NCBI GenBank assembly: GCA_918026815.1
Contig: CAKJVC010000150.1
Location: 992,001-1,056,000 of the forward strand
Source of the DNA: Chalara sp. BL73
Lineage: Eukaryota > Ascomycota > Leotiomycetes > Helotiales
Direction: 5' to 3'
Length of the DNA: 64,000 nucleotides
Shown: positions 45,301-55,900 of the stretch, one piece after another
How the letters are laid out: each line of letters begins with the position of its first letter
Position numbering within the stretch: position 1 is the stretch's first letter
Position numbers and translations under genes: made by a program
Notes under the pieces: model-generated
Told to the model about the DNA's origin: nothing
The model's input: only the letters and a program-made list of their open reading frames with translations
Databases searched by the model: none

Positions 45301-45841
45301 CTGTTCCAGAACCTTTGACTCTTTGCTCTGATTACTATTGATTTTGATTTTGACCTGTCTTAACTGGATCATGTTAACGGCTCCTCTGGGAGGCAGTTTG
45401 CAGTAAAAGAGAAAAGACACTCATGTACGCACCATTCCGAAGCATATTTCCTCATCCTTTTGAGATCCGGCGTCAACAGTCAATGAGCAGGATGGGATTC
45501 CGGCCAAATGAAAGTCAGAGGTATTTGCCAGGTCTGGTAATGGTGCTAAGTCTTCTCATTTTAGACGGTGACCATGAATGGGTAATTCGGAGCTTACAGT
45601 TCCTCCCTTGGGGTTCTGTGACTCTCTCCTCAGAGCCAACCAACATTTTCTGTACCTCATCGCTCAGAATTTTGACACTCGAAGCTCTGCTGTAGGGACT
45701 TCGAGATGGCGACCGTGATGCAGAAGCGGAGGTTGCATAGGCGTCATGCTTGTGTTTCCTTATCTTCAACCGATAATGTTCGCTCAGAGAGTCTTCCTCG
45801 TTTGCTTCGAGTAACCGTTTTGGGGTTGAGCTACCAGACAT
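42325..45841 (-). CDS. SNF2-family ATPase, RAD5/HLTF-like
   Basis: Eleven exons by eye: 45598-45841, 45433-45533, 44717-45363, 44557-44661, 44273-44511, 44189-44222, 43960-44141, 43010-43895, 42772-42957, 42562-42715, 42325-42504. Frame is kept throughout; 985 residues. ATP-dependent DNA translocase. Motifs in order: ADYMGLGKT (Walker A, about 394), DEAH across the exon 7/8 junction (about 518), MTGTPIQN, SIVFSFWKRSLDL, LGTGAVGLNN, EPQWNPSMEDQAIGRVLRLGQ. A Cys cluster (CVKC..CRRLKCREC) lies where RAD5-type proteins carry a RING finger, but the later metal ligands are missing, so ubiquitin-ligase function is doubtful. The N-terminus is Ser/Arg-rich. The last intron (42505-42561) uses a GC-AG donor, AG/GCAAGT. 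A role in DNA-damage tolerance or chromatin remodelling is inferred from family. A MULE and MITE sit just upstream. Confidence 0.88.
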
Positions 45842-46183
45842 AATGGATCAGATGCACATGGGAAAATATCTCGGTCTTGAAACTCCGCTTGAGTTGCAGA
45901 GAGGGCTACAGTTTGACGGGTTTATGATCTGCAGTCTGCCTTGGATTTATGACAGATGAATGTATATGCACATTTTAAGCGTGGGATATTGAATCTTCAG
46001 AAGTCAGGTACTCAGTATACCAGAATTCGTGACGCATTTCAGGATCATTCTCATCAGCTGTTGAGATTTCCTTTTGATTTTGTGAACTGAGAGCATGGTG
46101 CGAAGTGCCGTTCAGTGTTAGTCGGCGGAAGCCCTTCTATGAAGGTTCTGCTCAGCTTTGGATTACATAAGAAGGCGCTTGGC
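45842..46183. other. Promoter side of SNF2 gene
   Basis: Upstream sequence of the minus-strand SNF2 gene, cut off at 46184 by the MITE. No motif identified. Confidence 0.4.
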
Positions 46184-46613
46184 GTAACGTACTTAATAAA
46201 CAACTTGCTCGTCTAAGCAACTTGTTTTTTGGAAAACACACCAAAAATCGCGATTTTGGCATGTTTATATTTCAACTAATACTTTACCTAACTTTATAAA
46301 ACTTTATATATAACAATTTAGCTGTGATTCTTATACAAAAGTAAAAATTGAGACTATTACAATTAATAGTTATTTAGAAATAGAAATTGTACAGGTTATT
46401 TTAAAGTGAAATGCTATATTTGAATCTATATAATACTAAGCATTTTGAAACTTATAATACTGCTTATTTAAATACTTAGAAAACTAAGTTTCGAGTTTTG
46501 ATCGATTAAAATAATTAATAGTTGAAATACAAGCATGCCAAAATCGCGATTTTTGGTGTGTTTTCCAAAAAACAAGTTGCTTAGACGAGCAAGTTGCTTA
46601 TTAAGTACGTTAC
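46184..46613. mobile_element. MITE / foldback element, 430 bp
   Basis: Arms of about 90 bp (46184-46273 and 46524-46613) match almost perfectly, starting GTAACGTACTTAATAA and including CAACTTGCTCGTCTAAGCAA and AAAATCGCGATTTTGG. AT-rich core without coding capacity. Its ends differ from both MULEs in this window, so its mobilising family is unknown. No clear target duplication. Confidence 0.85.
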
Positions 46614-46797
46614 ACGACATTGGGTTTCAATACGTTTACCACCCTGGTAGGTTTATAATTTTGGCTTAGGTAAGCTCTCAAAACCTACCACCCCCCTGCC
46701 ACCCCACCAAAAATGATCGCGCGTCGCGTTCTGCATCCATTTGCACTGTAACTTTGCCTGCAATTGATGCATCACCAGACGCAATTACATTACAACA

Positions 46798-49700
46798 ATG
46801 GATATTCGACTTTCACTGTCGCCGCAGCCTTTGCCAATATCGCAATTGCCCACTACACCTTCTATATCTATGCCACTGCCCCCGGAAGCTACGTACAGCT
46901 CTAAAGAAGAGCTATATGCTTCAATTCAAGCTTGGGCAGCACAGCACTATTATGCTTTTCGTATAGAGCGGTCTACAAAAAAAGGCAACAGTGCACTTAC
47001 TAGGATCTTATATAGTTGTGACCGTGCTGGGCCAGCACCGCCCGAAAACCATTCGCAAAATAGCTTACAAGACCGCAAACGCCGTACAGCTACTCGAAAA
47101 ACAGGCTGTCAGTTCTCAATAATAGCCCGTGAACAAATAGATACACAATGGGAGCTTCGCTATAGGCCTGGCAAAGAATACAGTACACATAATCACCCCC
47201 CAAGTCAATCAATTAGCTCTCATCCAGCACACCGAAAACTAGCACAAGCAGAAATAAATCAGGCTAAATCTTTACACAATGCAGGTAAGTTTAATACTAT
47301 ATAATACTTTTAAAAACAAAAGGTTAATATATTTGTAGGAATTAAGCCAGGCCAAGCAATTACGTACCTTCGCGAAATGACTACTATTCCACTTCAACCG
47401 TATGATATATACAACTTAAATGCTTCTTTTAAAAGAGAGCAAAAGCATGGACTTTCCGCAAATGACGCTTTAATTCAACATTTGAAGAACAATAATACTC
47501 ACTTCAAAATCAATATTACGCATCAAAATCAAACTCGCCATCTTTTTATTGCATATCCACAATCTATTCAGCTTGCACAAGCTAATCAAGATGTTGTATT
47601 AGTTGATAATACATATAAAACTAATAAGTTTGATATGCCACTTCTTCATATGATTGGTAAGTAAAGCTTTATTGTGTCGTACGATTATATAGCTAAAATT
47701 TTACAGGTATTACAAGCTCGGGAATGACTTTTTCAATTGGTTTTTGCTTTCTTCCGGGCGAAACACAACAAGACTTTGTATGGGCATTTCGTTGTTTCCA
47801 AGAGCTTGGAATCAAGCCTGCAGTTGTAGTTATGGACGGTGACCAAGCTCAAAAAAATGCTTCAGAAGAAGTGTTTCCGTACGCTCCTACACCACTTTGT
47901 ATTTGGCACGTTAATCAATGTGTTTTTGCCAAGTGTAAAAAAATAGTTGGGGACGAAAACTGGCCCGCATTTGAAGCTGCTTGGCGTACAGTTATTCAAG
48001 CACGTACAATTGAGGAATTTGATAAGCACTGGCTTGAATTTCAAATTCAATACTCAACACCTAAAACTCAGCAATGTGTAACGTACTTGCAAAATGAGTG
48101 GCTAAAAAAAGGTCAAAAAGAGCGTCTTGTTGAAGCTTGGACAAGCCAATACTTACACTTTGGAATACGAGTTACTTCTCGAGCTGAAGGTGCTCACGCT
48201 TATATTAAGCGTTACCTTGGAGGCAAAAAAAGTAAAGGAGACTTATATTCGTCATGGCTACATATTGAAGCAGCAGTAATTAATCAAATTACAGCTGTAT
48301 TTAACCGTACAACTATACAACAAGACCGTATACCTATAGATATAGACAAAAAGCTATTTCAGGGTTGTTTAGGAGTTATTACTTGGCATGCATTACGACT
48401 TGTACAACGACATTTAAAGCTTGTTTCTTTGCCTTTACAGCCTTGCACAAGTAGCTTTACACGGTCAATGGGCTTACCTTGTGCACATATATGTGATATA
48501 AAAAAGTCTACAGGTGGCCTTATTCCGTCAGACTTTCACGAGCACTGGTACTGGGACCGTCGAAGTACTTTACAGCCACTTCTTGACCCACTGCGAGCCG
48601 GTAAACAAAATACAGCTAACTTGCGAATAGCTCGTACGGGCCGTATTCTTTCTACGAGTGAAAAGCTACTCGTAAAGCAGCCTCCTAAATGTTCAGCATG
48701 CCATAGGAAAGGGCATACAATGAACAGCTCTAACTGTCCAATAAAGCTACAAGCATCAATTGCCAAACAAAATCAAATTCTTCTTGATATAGACATAGAA
48801 GCAAGGCAGCCACTAGCGCTTACAGCGCCTACAGCGCCCAACATGCCTGTAGCATCCCCTGTGCTTACAGCGCCTACAGCGTCCACCATGCCTGTAGCAT
48901 CCCCTATGCTTACAGCGCTTACAGCGTCGACTATGCCTGTGGCATCTCCTGTCTTTACAGCGCTTACAGCGTCCAACATGCCTGTAGCATCGTCTGTGCT
49001 TACAGCGCTTACAGCGTCCACCATGCCTGTAGCATCCCCTGTGCTTACAGCGCTTACAGCGTCCACCATGCCTGTAGCATCCCCTGTGCTTACAGAGCAT
49101 ACAGCGTCCACCATGCCTGTAGCATCTCCTGTCCTTACAGCGCTTACAGCATCCACCATGCCTGTGGCATCTCCTGTCTTTACAGCGCCTACAGCATCCA
49201 CCATGCCTGTGGCATCTCCTGTCTTTACAGAGCCTACAGCGTCGACTATGCCTGTGGCATCTCCTGTGCTTACAGAGCTTACAGAATCTACGATAACTGT
49301 GGCATTTCCTGTGCTTACAGAGCCTACAGAATCCATGATAACTGTAGCGTTTCCCGTACTTGCAGAGCCTATAGAGTCCACTATAATTGTAGCTTCTCCT
49401 GTATTTACAGCGTCTACAGCGTCTACAGTGTCTACTGTGCTTAAACAGCTATCCCCAGACAGGCCAGAGGTTTTAATGCAAGCCTATTTAGCTGAAAAAG
49501 CAGCCTGGCTAGCTCAGCATTCTACTGTACGACTAACAGAGTACCGCAAGGCCAGGAAATGGTCTACTCCGCGACCAAAAGTCTTAAAAGAACAACTATT
49601 TTACATGCCTAAAGAACGACGCGACCTTATGGGTAATATTATAGCAAATCAGGCTAATTGGACTTCTGAAGAAATTATAGTATGGCTAGATAATGAAGAA

Positions 49701-49841
49701 AAGAAAGAAGAGGACGAGTATAATAAGCTAGAATCGGAGTTTGTAAGAAATAGCAACAAGCACACGGAAAACAAGCGTAAAGAAGTATGGGGTAGAATTG
49801 AGGAAGAGCATGCACGAGATTCGGAGCGGTACATTCTATAA
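46798..49841 (+). CDS. MULE transposase
   Basis: Exons 46798-47284, 47339-47656 and 47707-49841; introns of 54 and 50 nt (GTAAGT donors) keep frame, 979 residues. The N-terminus has a FAR1/WRKY-like DNA-binding region (QAWAAQHYYAFRIERS...CDRAG...TGCQFSI...HNHPPS). Catalytic MULE core: VLVDNTYKTN (D252), VVMDGDQAQ (D312/D314), CIWHVNQC and VTSRAEGAHAYIKRY (E429). A SWIM-like CTSSFTRSMGLPCAHIC and a zinc knuckle CSACHRKGHTMNSSNC (about 595) follow. Then comes a 15-residue tandem repeat and a C-terminus (PDRPEVLMQAYLAEKAAW...KEERD-type charged tail) shared with the dead element at 32717-36337. All expected catalytic residues are present, so it could be active. Confidence 0.93.
48819..49440 (+). 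repeat. 45-bp tandem repeat inside transposase
   Basis: About 13-14 units encoding LTALTASTMPVASPV-like 15-mers (residues about 638-845). Early units are nearly identical and later ones drift (TITVAFPV, TIIVASPV), which indicates expansion from the 5' side. The equivalent region of the dead MULE has a short PEPEPESK-type Pro/Glu stretch instead, so the repeat is specific to this lineage. A long antisense frame here is only a by-product. Confidence 0.85.
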
Positions 49842-50032
49842 AATTGATTATTACAATGCAATTAAGTCCAGCGTGCATCAATTGCAGGCAAAGTTACAGT
49901 GCAAATGGATGCAGAACGCGACGCGCGATCATTTTTGGTGGGGTGGCAGGGGGGTGGTAGGTTTTGAGAGCTTACCTAAGCCAAAATTATAAACCTACCA
50001 GGGTGGTAAACGTATTGAAACCCCACGACATT

Positions 50033-51186
50033 TTGTGATCTACGTGATTTTGCTTGGCATGGCCTCGCCACACCAAAACTTCACGATCAAGTAGGTCCAT
50101 GTCAAATGTTTTCTTCGTGGTGGCTGCCAGCAAGGGTTCTCCTGGAATTAACTGAGGCCTACCTTCAGAATCCTCCTGCCAGAACAATGCGATCCTCCTT
50201 GCCTTTGATCATAAATCGTGAAAATTCTCAAGAAGCTGCTTCAGGTGGTAACTAGCCGGCTACGGCAATACCCGTCGCAAATAACAAGACTGTTCCCTAC
50301 TCATCGAGATGGGTGAATCCTTTCTGTCGCTGAATGATGAAGATGACAGCATCCCGATCTTTATCATACGGGTACCAACATGCGACCATATATGGATGCG
50401 GCTATAGCTCGCTCTCGGGACGCAGAGGTGACCCGTTCGGTAATTCTAAAGCCGCGAAATCTTGGCATGGACCCGATAGGTGCCCGGTAGGGTTCAATGG
50501 AGACTGTGCAACGAGTATTCCCGATTGCGTACATGAGCAAGCAAACTAATAAAAACCAGAGTAGGTCAAGTTCAAGCAAATATGAAACATCTCTAGATTT
50601 CACTATTTAAACAGGAGTGAAGGCAAATGTATTGAGTATCACGTGACCCTTCTGTTCCAATCACCACACACCGCCTATTGGAATTGCAAAGGGTGGAGTG
50701 GCAAGGTCGAATAGCAACTCCTTCAAGTGAATATCCTTGTCCAACATCTGCCCTACGGCCGCTCAGACTTGTTCTCCCATATGACTGTTCACACATACAT
50801 ATGTCAAGTCGTCAGTCATGGGTTGGGCATCTCTTCTAGCCAGACTTATGAGATCACACTTCGACCTAGACAGAATGTGGATAAGGGATGCTCTGACGGT
50901 CGCCTTGATCAAACTTACATATTCAGAGTCTCCTCTCTAAAAAATAACATTATCAAACGAATGCGATTAGTGCAATAAAGTCTCCAGGCTAATACATATA
51001 TATATGATATAGCTCTTTGTCACTGTTTTCTGCTAAGCGGGATCTTGAGTGTTTGGGCCGTGGCCTGTCCTGTGGGGCAACCGTATGTTTCCTTGAACCT
51101 GGGTGCAGGAGTGCCTCAGGGTGAGAATGTTAGAACTGAAACACACAGCAATGATCAGAAGGTATTAGTGATGCAATTCAGGCTCT
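50033..51186. other. No firm gene
   Basis: Just right of the MULE, a minus-strand stretch up to 50187 (LFWQEDSEGRPQLIPGEPLL and onward) reads like real protein cut by the insertion, but I do not recognise it. The rest shows nothing. Confidence 0.4.
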
Positions 51187-51344
51187 CTATCCCCTTAACC
51201 GCCAGAGCGTTCAGATACATAAAAACTCGCTTAATTATTACATTTCAGCCAATGGTTTTCTAGCTCAGCCAACAAAAAGGCTCTATTTTGCTAAAACTGG
51301 AGCCATTTTACAAGGTCCGAACGCTCTGGCGGTTAAAGGGATAG
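51187..51344. repeat. Small MITE, 158 bp
   Basis: Inverted ends CTATCCCCTTAACCGCCAGA (51187 onward) and its reverse complement with one or two changes, ending at 51344 (TCTGGCGGTTAAAGGGATAG). Arms about 28 bp; AT-rich core without coding capacity. Confidence 0.75.
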
Positions 51345-51483
51345 CACGTGTCTAGCATACAGTGAGAAAAGCCTTCCGCGCAAGTGTCCTTTGCTTAGTC
51401 AGAGACGCGTCAGCTACCCAGGTCTTGACAGAGATGATATGCATCTCGGCCTGATTATGTCCCGACGAGCTTGGGCTAGGACG

Positions 51484-51814
51484 GGGAGTGATACACATCC
51501 TCCCCTCCTTACTATACGTCCTCCCCCCTTGTCCTTTTCTCCAGTTTTCTCGTGATTTTGCAAAGTATCATGTGATTTTTTTAAAATAAAAGGTACAATT
51601 TCAACTGCTAAGTAAATAAAGTCAATGGTTAGGGTTAGTGGTTGGGGTTTGGGTTAGTTTCAGGGGGGTTGGGGGTGTCTGACCCCCCTATTGGTATATA
51701 TCTTAACAAAAATTGAAGTTGATGTTGGAAGGTGACGAAAGACAGGGGAGGGGGAGGACGTATAGTAAGGGGGGGAGGACGTATAGTAAGGGGGGAGGAC
51801 GTGTATCACTTCCC
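51484..51814. repeat. Foldback element, 331 bp
   Basis: The left end GGGAGTGATACACATCCTCC with CCTTACTATACGTCCTCC mirrors the right end, where the block GGAGGACGTATAGTAAGG is duplicated (51740-51800). The outer tip ...GTATCACTTCCC ends at 51814. The right arm carries an extra internal copy of the ATAGTAAGG unit. Confidence 0.7.
51627..51688 (+). other. G-rich telomere-like tract with hairpin
   Basis: GGTTAGGGTTAGTGGTTGGG continues into GGTTTGGGTTAG and then a run of six and five Gs, followed by a matching CCCCCC run (stem GGGGGG/CCCCCC with TGTCTGA-type loop). It lies inside the 331-bp foldback element. It could form a G-quadruplex; it is too short and degenerate to be a telomere. Confidence 0.5.
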
Positions 51815-52913
51815 TAGAAAGGAAAGCTGCGTAATGAAAGGCGCGACCCCCAGGGATATCCAACGACGCTAACTCAAATTTCCACATTGGCATGAAAAGT
51901 TCTGAACAGCCCTCAAAATTGAATAGAAAAAACTCCTTGCTCATCGAAACGTGACTCTCAGCACATGATAGAGGCACGTGATCAAAGCGGCAGAATTACA
52001 ACATCGTTGTCTACACTTAGACAGAATTGAAGCTATTCAGAGTCTCGTAAGAGCACGGTCATGGACTTGTCGTAGGAAGAATTTTTAAAGTACTTTGGAT
52101 TTCTCCTGTATTCGCCTCACCGCTGCCTTTGCACTTCCACGATCTCAGTTGCACTGCACGTGATTATCGAGCGGTGAAGTGTATGGGGTGAGAGGTGGGT
52201 TAATATACAGGCGGAAATACCGTGGCCAAAAGGTAGCAAAATGGCTAGTCAACCGGGGAGGGGTAGTACGTTGAAGAATAACACAGTTATCACAACGCCA
52301 TGTTAGCACCTGTATCACGTGGTATTCAGTCAAGCGCTAAGTCACATGCTCTGTGAAACATCCGTAACAAAGGCGCTCGTTAGGTGTAACGATCGAGAAT
52401 AGAAAGGTTGCTTTTATTAGTGATATCACGTTTTTATATGGGGGCAAGCCCCAAACCCCCGAGCCTCGCTGCGCTTGAATATAAGGTGTTTTAAAAGGTT
52501 TATAAGGGGGTAAGTCCTCAAACTTCGTTGTGCTCAGTTTTTTCAGTAACGCACCGACCTGTAAATGGTCCGTGAAAAACCCACTATCACGTGAAAGTGG
52601 TTTTAAGTCACATGATTCCAATTCTGCCCCGAGCTGTCAGGAATTGGCTTACGTAATAGGTCAAGGAACAGGAAAATCTCTTACAGGTCTACAACGTAGA
52701 TACAGATCATACAATTCAAGCACTCAACAACCCGTAATCTATCGACGCGATACCTCTCTTAATATCATATTTCTGACAAGAGCCCTCTTAGTTGGGTATC
52801 ACGTGCACACCCACACTGTGTCCTGACTTTAGTAAGAAAGCAAGCTTTCTAATGATGCCGGATGTGTAATATAAGTCAGGTTATTTCAAAATACTCTGCT
52901 AAGGTCAGTAATT
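51815..52913. other. No gene seen
   Basis: Contains two imperfect copies of a block with GGGGGCAAGCCCC/GGGGGTAAGTCC and GCTGCGCTT/GTTGTGCTC near 52435-52535, and the 3' flank of the NLR gene. No coding support. Confidence 0.4.
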
Positions 52914-55900
52914 TTATTCCGAGGCCTGATTTTCTGAGGATGGGGATGGCTCTGTTGCCTCTGAAGTAAGGACGGATTTATCAATCCCGCACAGCCGTAA
53001 AAATTCGCCAAAGCTTGGCAACAGTTTGCCAGCAGCCAACAATGCGTCCGCATTTGTTCCCAACTCATCGCTCAACATATTCTTTGTAGAGTCTCCCTCG
53101 CCGTTGTCTTGTAGATTCTGTAGTATGAGTGGCCGTATGCATTTTTGTCCAGTCTTGCTTCGAAAATGATCCGCCAGTTTATCGGCCCGCCAAAAGGCAG
53201 ACGTGCAACCCCACGTAGACCCATCCTTCAAATCCCCAAGGCAAATGAATTTCTTATCCCCATGAACTTGCTCGTGTCGGTTACAGTCACTCCTGCGTGT
53301 GAAACTGTGCCCACATACACTACACACAAAGCCCTTGATGCCGGCATGTGCTCGTATATGAGACTTCAAGTTGTGGTTTGCAGTATACTTCTTAAGACAT
53401 ATGTGGCATTGAAAAATCGCTGGATTCTTCGTTGTGCTGGGCTTCTGTGGTTTCGGCGGTTTTGGGAATTGTGCCAGTTCTCTGTCCTCAGACACGTCAA
53501 TCCCGTGCCAGTCAAAGACATGTTTCCTCAGCTCATCTTTCGTAGGACAACCAAAAAGCTTCACCTGGCACCCATCGAAGACACAAAGGAAGGGGCGGTC
53601 ATGCCTATCGACATGATACTTCCTCTGACTAGCGCTGCTAAATCCCTGATGATAGTAATGGCAGCTGATACGGGGGCACTTGAACCAATTACTGCCATAA
53701 AATTGATCAAGTTTCTGTGCGTCGGCCTCCGGAAGAGAACGAGAGACTCGCCGACGATGCATTTCCTCAAGAACGGATCTAATTTTGTCTGTAACTTGCC
53801 ATAGATCCAGGGCTTCGTCTTGACTTGGGCGCTGACAATTAGGACCAAGTTGCTTCCTGGACCATTCGACAGCTTGGGCGATTTCATCATATAGTTCCGA
53901 GGCTTTCATGGGAGATAGATTGGTCTGGACTTTTTTGGAAATCGCTAGAGTTTTAGACGTTGAGGCTGAATGCAAAGGGATGAATGCCTCTAGAGTTTCT
54001 AGCAAGGGGATTAGTTTGTATCCTGATTCCGGCTTCGGAATTCCAGTCTCCAGGTGTATGGCCCAGCACGCTGACGCGTAGTCATAAAATGCGTGGATAC
54101 CACTTATAAGATCAGTCGCAATGTTATCGTCACTAATCTCTTTGTCGACCTGGGGGAATGCAAGATAGGCGAGGCTTAACATAGATAGTGAGTAGTCTAT
54201 TTCAAGAGGTTGGACAAAATTCGTCCGAATCAGATATCTGTCTGGTCAGCTCATCATCGCCGAGGAAGGAGAAAGGCTTTGTCTCAGACTTACTCGCGAG
54301 CAGTTGCATGGATAAGCTGAACAGTCCCATCAGAATCCAGCTCGACGAGGGATCCAAAGAGTTCTTTCGGTGATGCTAAAAGCTTCTTGTCGTAATCGAT
54401 ATGCTGTTGATCCAGGTTAATAGATAAGGCTCCTTGTATCTCGCGCCATCTTAATGGTCTCTTGGCACAGACAATCCAACCAAGGACCAGGCGAAGCTGG
54501 TCGCTAATGTTACCACTTCTCAATTGGCAGATGCGGTTAAGAATCCGTTCATAACTGTGTTATAATAGTCAGTCATAATGCTAAAAAGCCCTTTTAAGGC
54601 CACCTACACTTCATCTAACTTGATCGGTAGCTTATCTGGATGGAGTTCTTCGAGTAGGGCCGATCGAGTTAGTTGAGTCTCCAGATATTTCGCCAGCACC
54701 TCCGCAAAGATAAACATGCCTGGTGGTGTAAGCATTGTATTCTCTGCAACGGGTTGGTTATCCATTTGGCCTACCTTGCGCCCTAGCAGAGATAATATTA
54801 GCAATATGGTAGTTCGAGGGCAATTCGCCGAACCTGGCTTCGAGTTTCTTATGATATACCGCAGCAAATTCTTTGAGGTCTTCTTTGTTCTCAGTAGTAA
54901 TCCTGATAGTTGGAAGATCCCTCAGTGTCTTTCCGGTAAACCCATCATCCTGGCTGACGAACAAGCATCGAATTTCTGTGATCGCTGAAAAGCTACCTAA
55001 TATATTTTTTCTTTCTTTTGGCGCGCACTCATCAAGCCCATCGATGATGAGATAAGTTCTTCCACAACTATTAAGAGTCGTCTGCAACATTTCGTTCGCG
55101 ATTTCAGCTGATGACAGAACCGTGTCGCCGCTTGTACATGCTTTTTCATCGAAATAAGGCAAAAGGTGTGGATTTTGAGAGAGAATCTGCGCTAGGATCG
55201 ATCTTGCAACAGCCAAGAATGAATTTCGTGATTCACCATCGTGCTTGCAGTAGAAGAATGCGACCATGGAACTCTGAACACGTTGTGCCTCATCTACAAT
55301 TACGGAAGCGAGTATAGTCTTGCCTTAAATGTAAGTCAGTAACTATGGCTCTTATATTGCAATAAGATTGATGAACATCATACCTGCGCCGGGAATCCCA
55401 TTCAACCAAAGCAAGGGCTCCGGACAGAAATCTGGGTTAAGCCAATCTTGGATCAGAGGGTGGTCGAGAAGCCAACGACCAGGATCTCTGCAAATTGATC
55501 TCGTGTCTCGATAAGATTCTTGTTGTCCTTTACAATCGAAATGGCGGAGCCATGTCTTAACTGTATCTTGACGAAGGGCGTTATGATCTTTCATTTGTTT
55601 CTCAAAAGCATTGGTGGTGGTTTGGCGATGATTCTGGATCGCCTCAAACTCCGTGATAGACACTCTACTCGTAATCAGCCGTCTGTAATGTTCCAGATTC
55701 CGTTCAATATAATCGATAGCAGGAGCAAAGGCTTTCCACGAGGCTTCGAAGAACTGCTTCCAGTCTGGAGTTCATTTAAACCTGACACGATTTTAGACCA
55801 GAGCTTCAGGCTACTTACGCCGTTGTTTGAAATGCGGGATAGCGTCCCTATGAAAGCAAAGGATGTCTTTGTACATCATAACTAAGACATCTCTCATATG

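Larger units (their letters stand above)
46622..50023 (+). mobile_element. Intact Mutator-like element (MULE)
   Basis: 3,402 bp. Terminal inverted repeats 46622-46771 and 49874-50023 appear identical over all 150 bp (start GGGTTTCAATACG). Flanked by the 9-bp duplication CACGACATT at 46613-46621 and 50024-50032. Carries one uninterrupted transposase gene (46798-49841). Identical ends, intact target site and lack of RIP-type damage point to a recent insertion. It has landed exactly at the right edge of the 430-bp MITE, sharing its last base. Confidence 0.95.

Noticed and set aside
48773..49381. 202-residue minus-strand frame (SVSTGDATGMVDAV repeats)
   Set aside because: Antisense to the transposase tandem repeat; spliced transposase model and MULE homology fix the plus strand as coding.
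51627..51660. Chromosome end from TTAGGG-like sequence
   Set aside because: Only one or two perfect units, inside a foldback element, with genes continuing on both sides.
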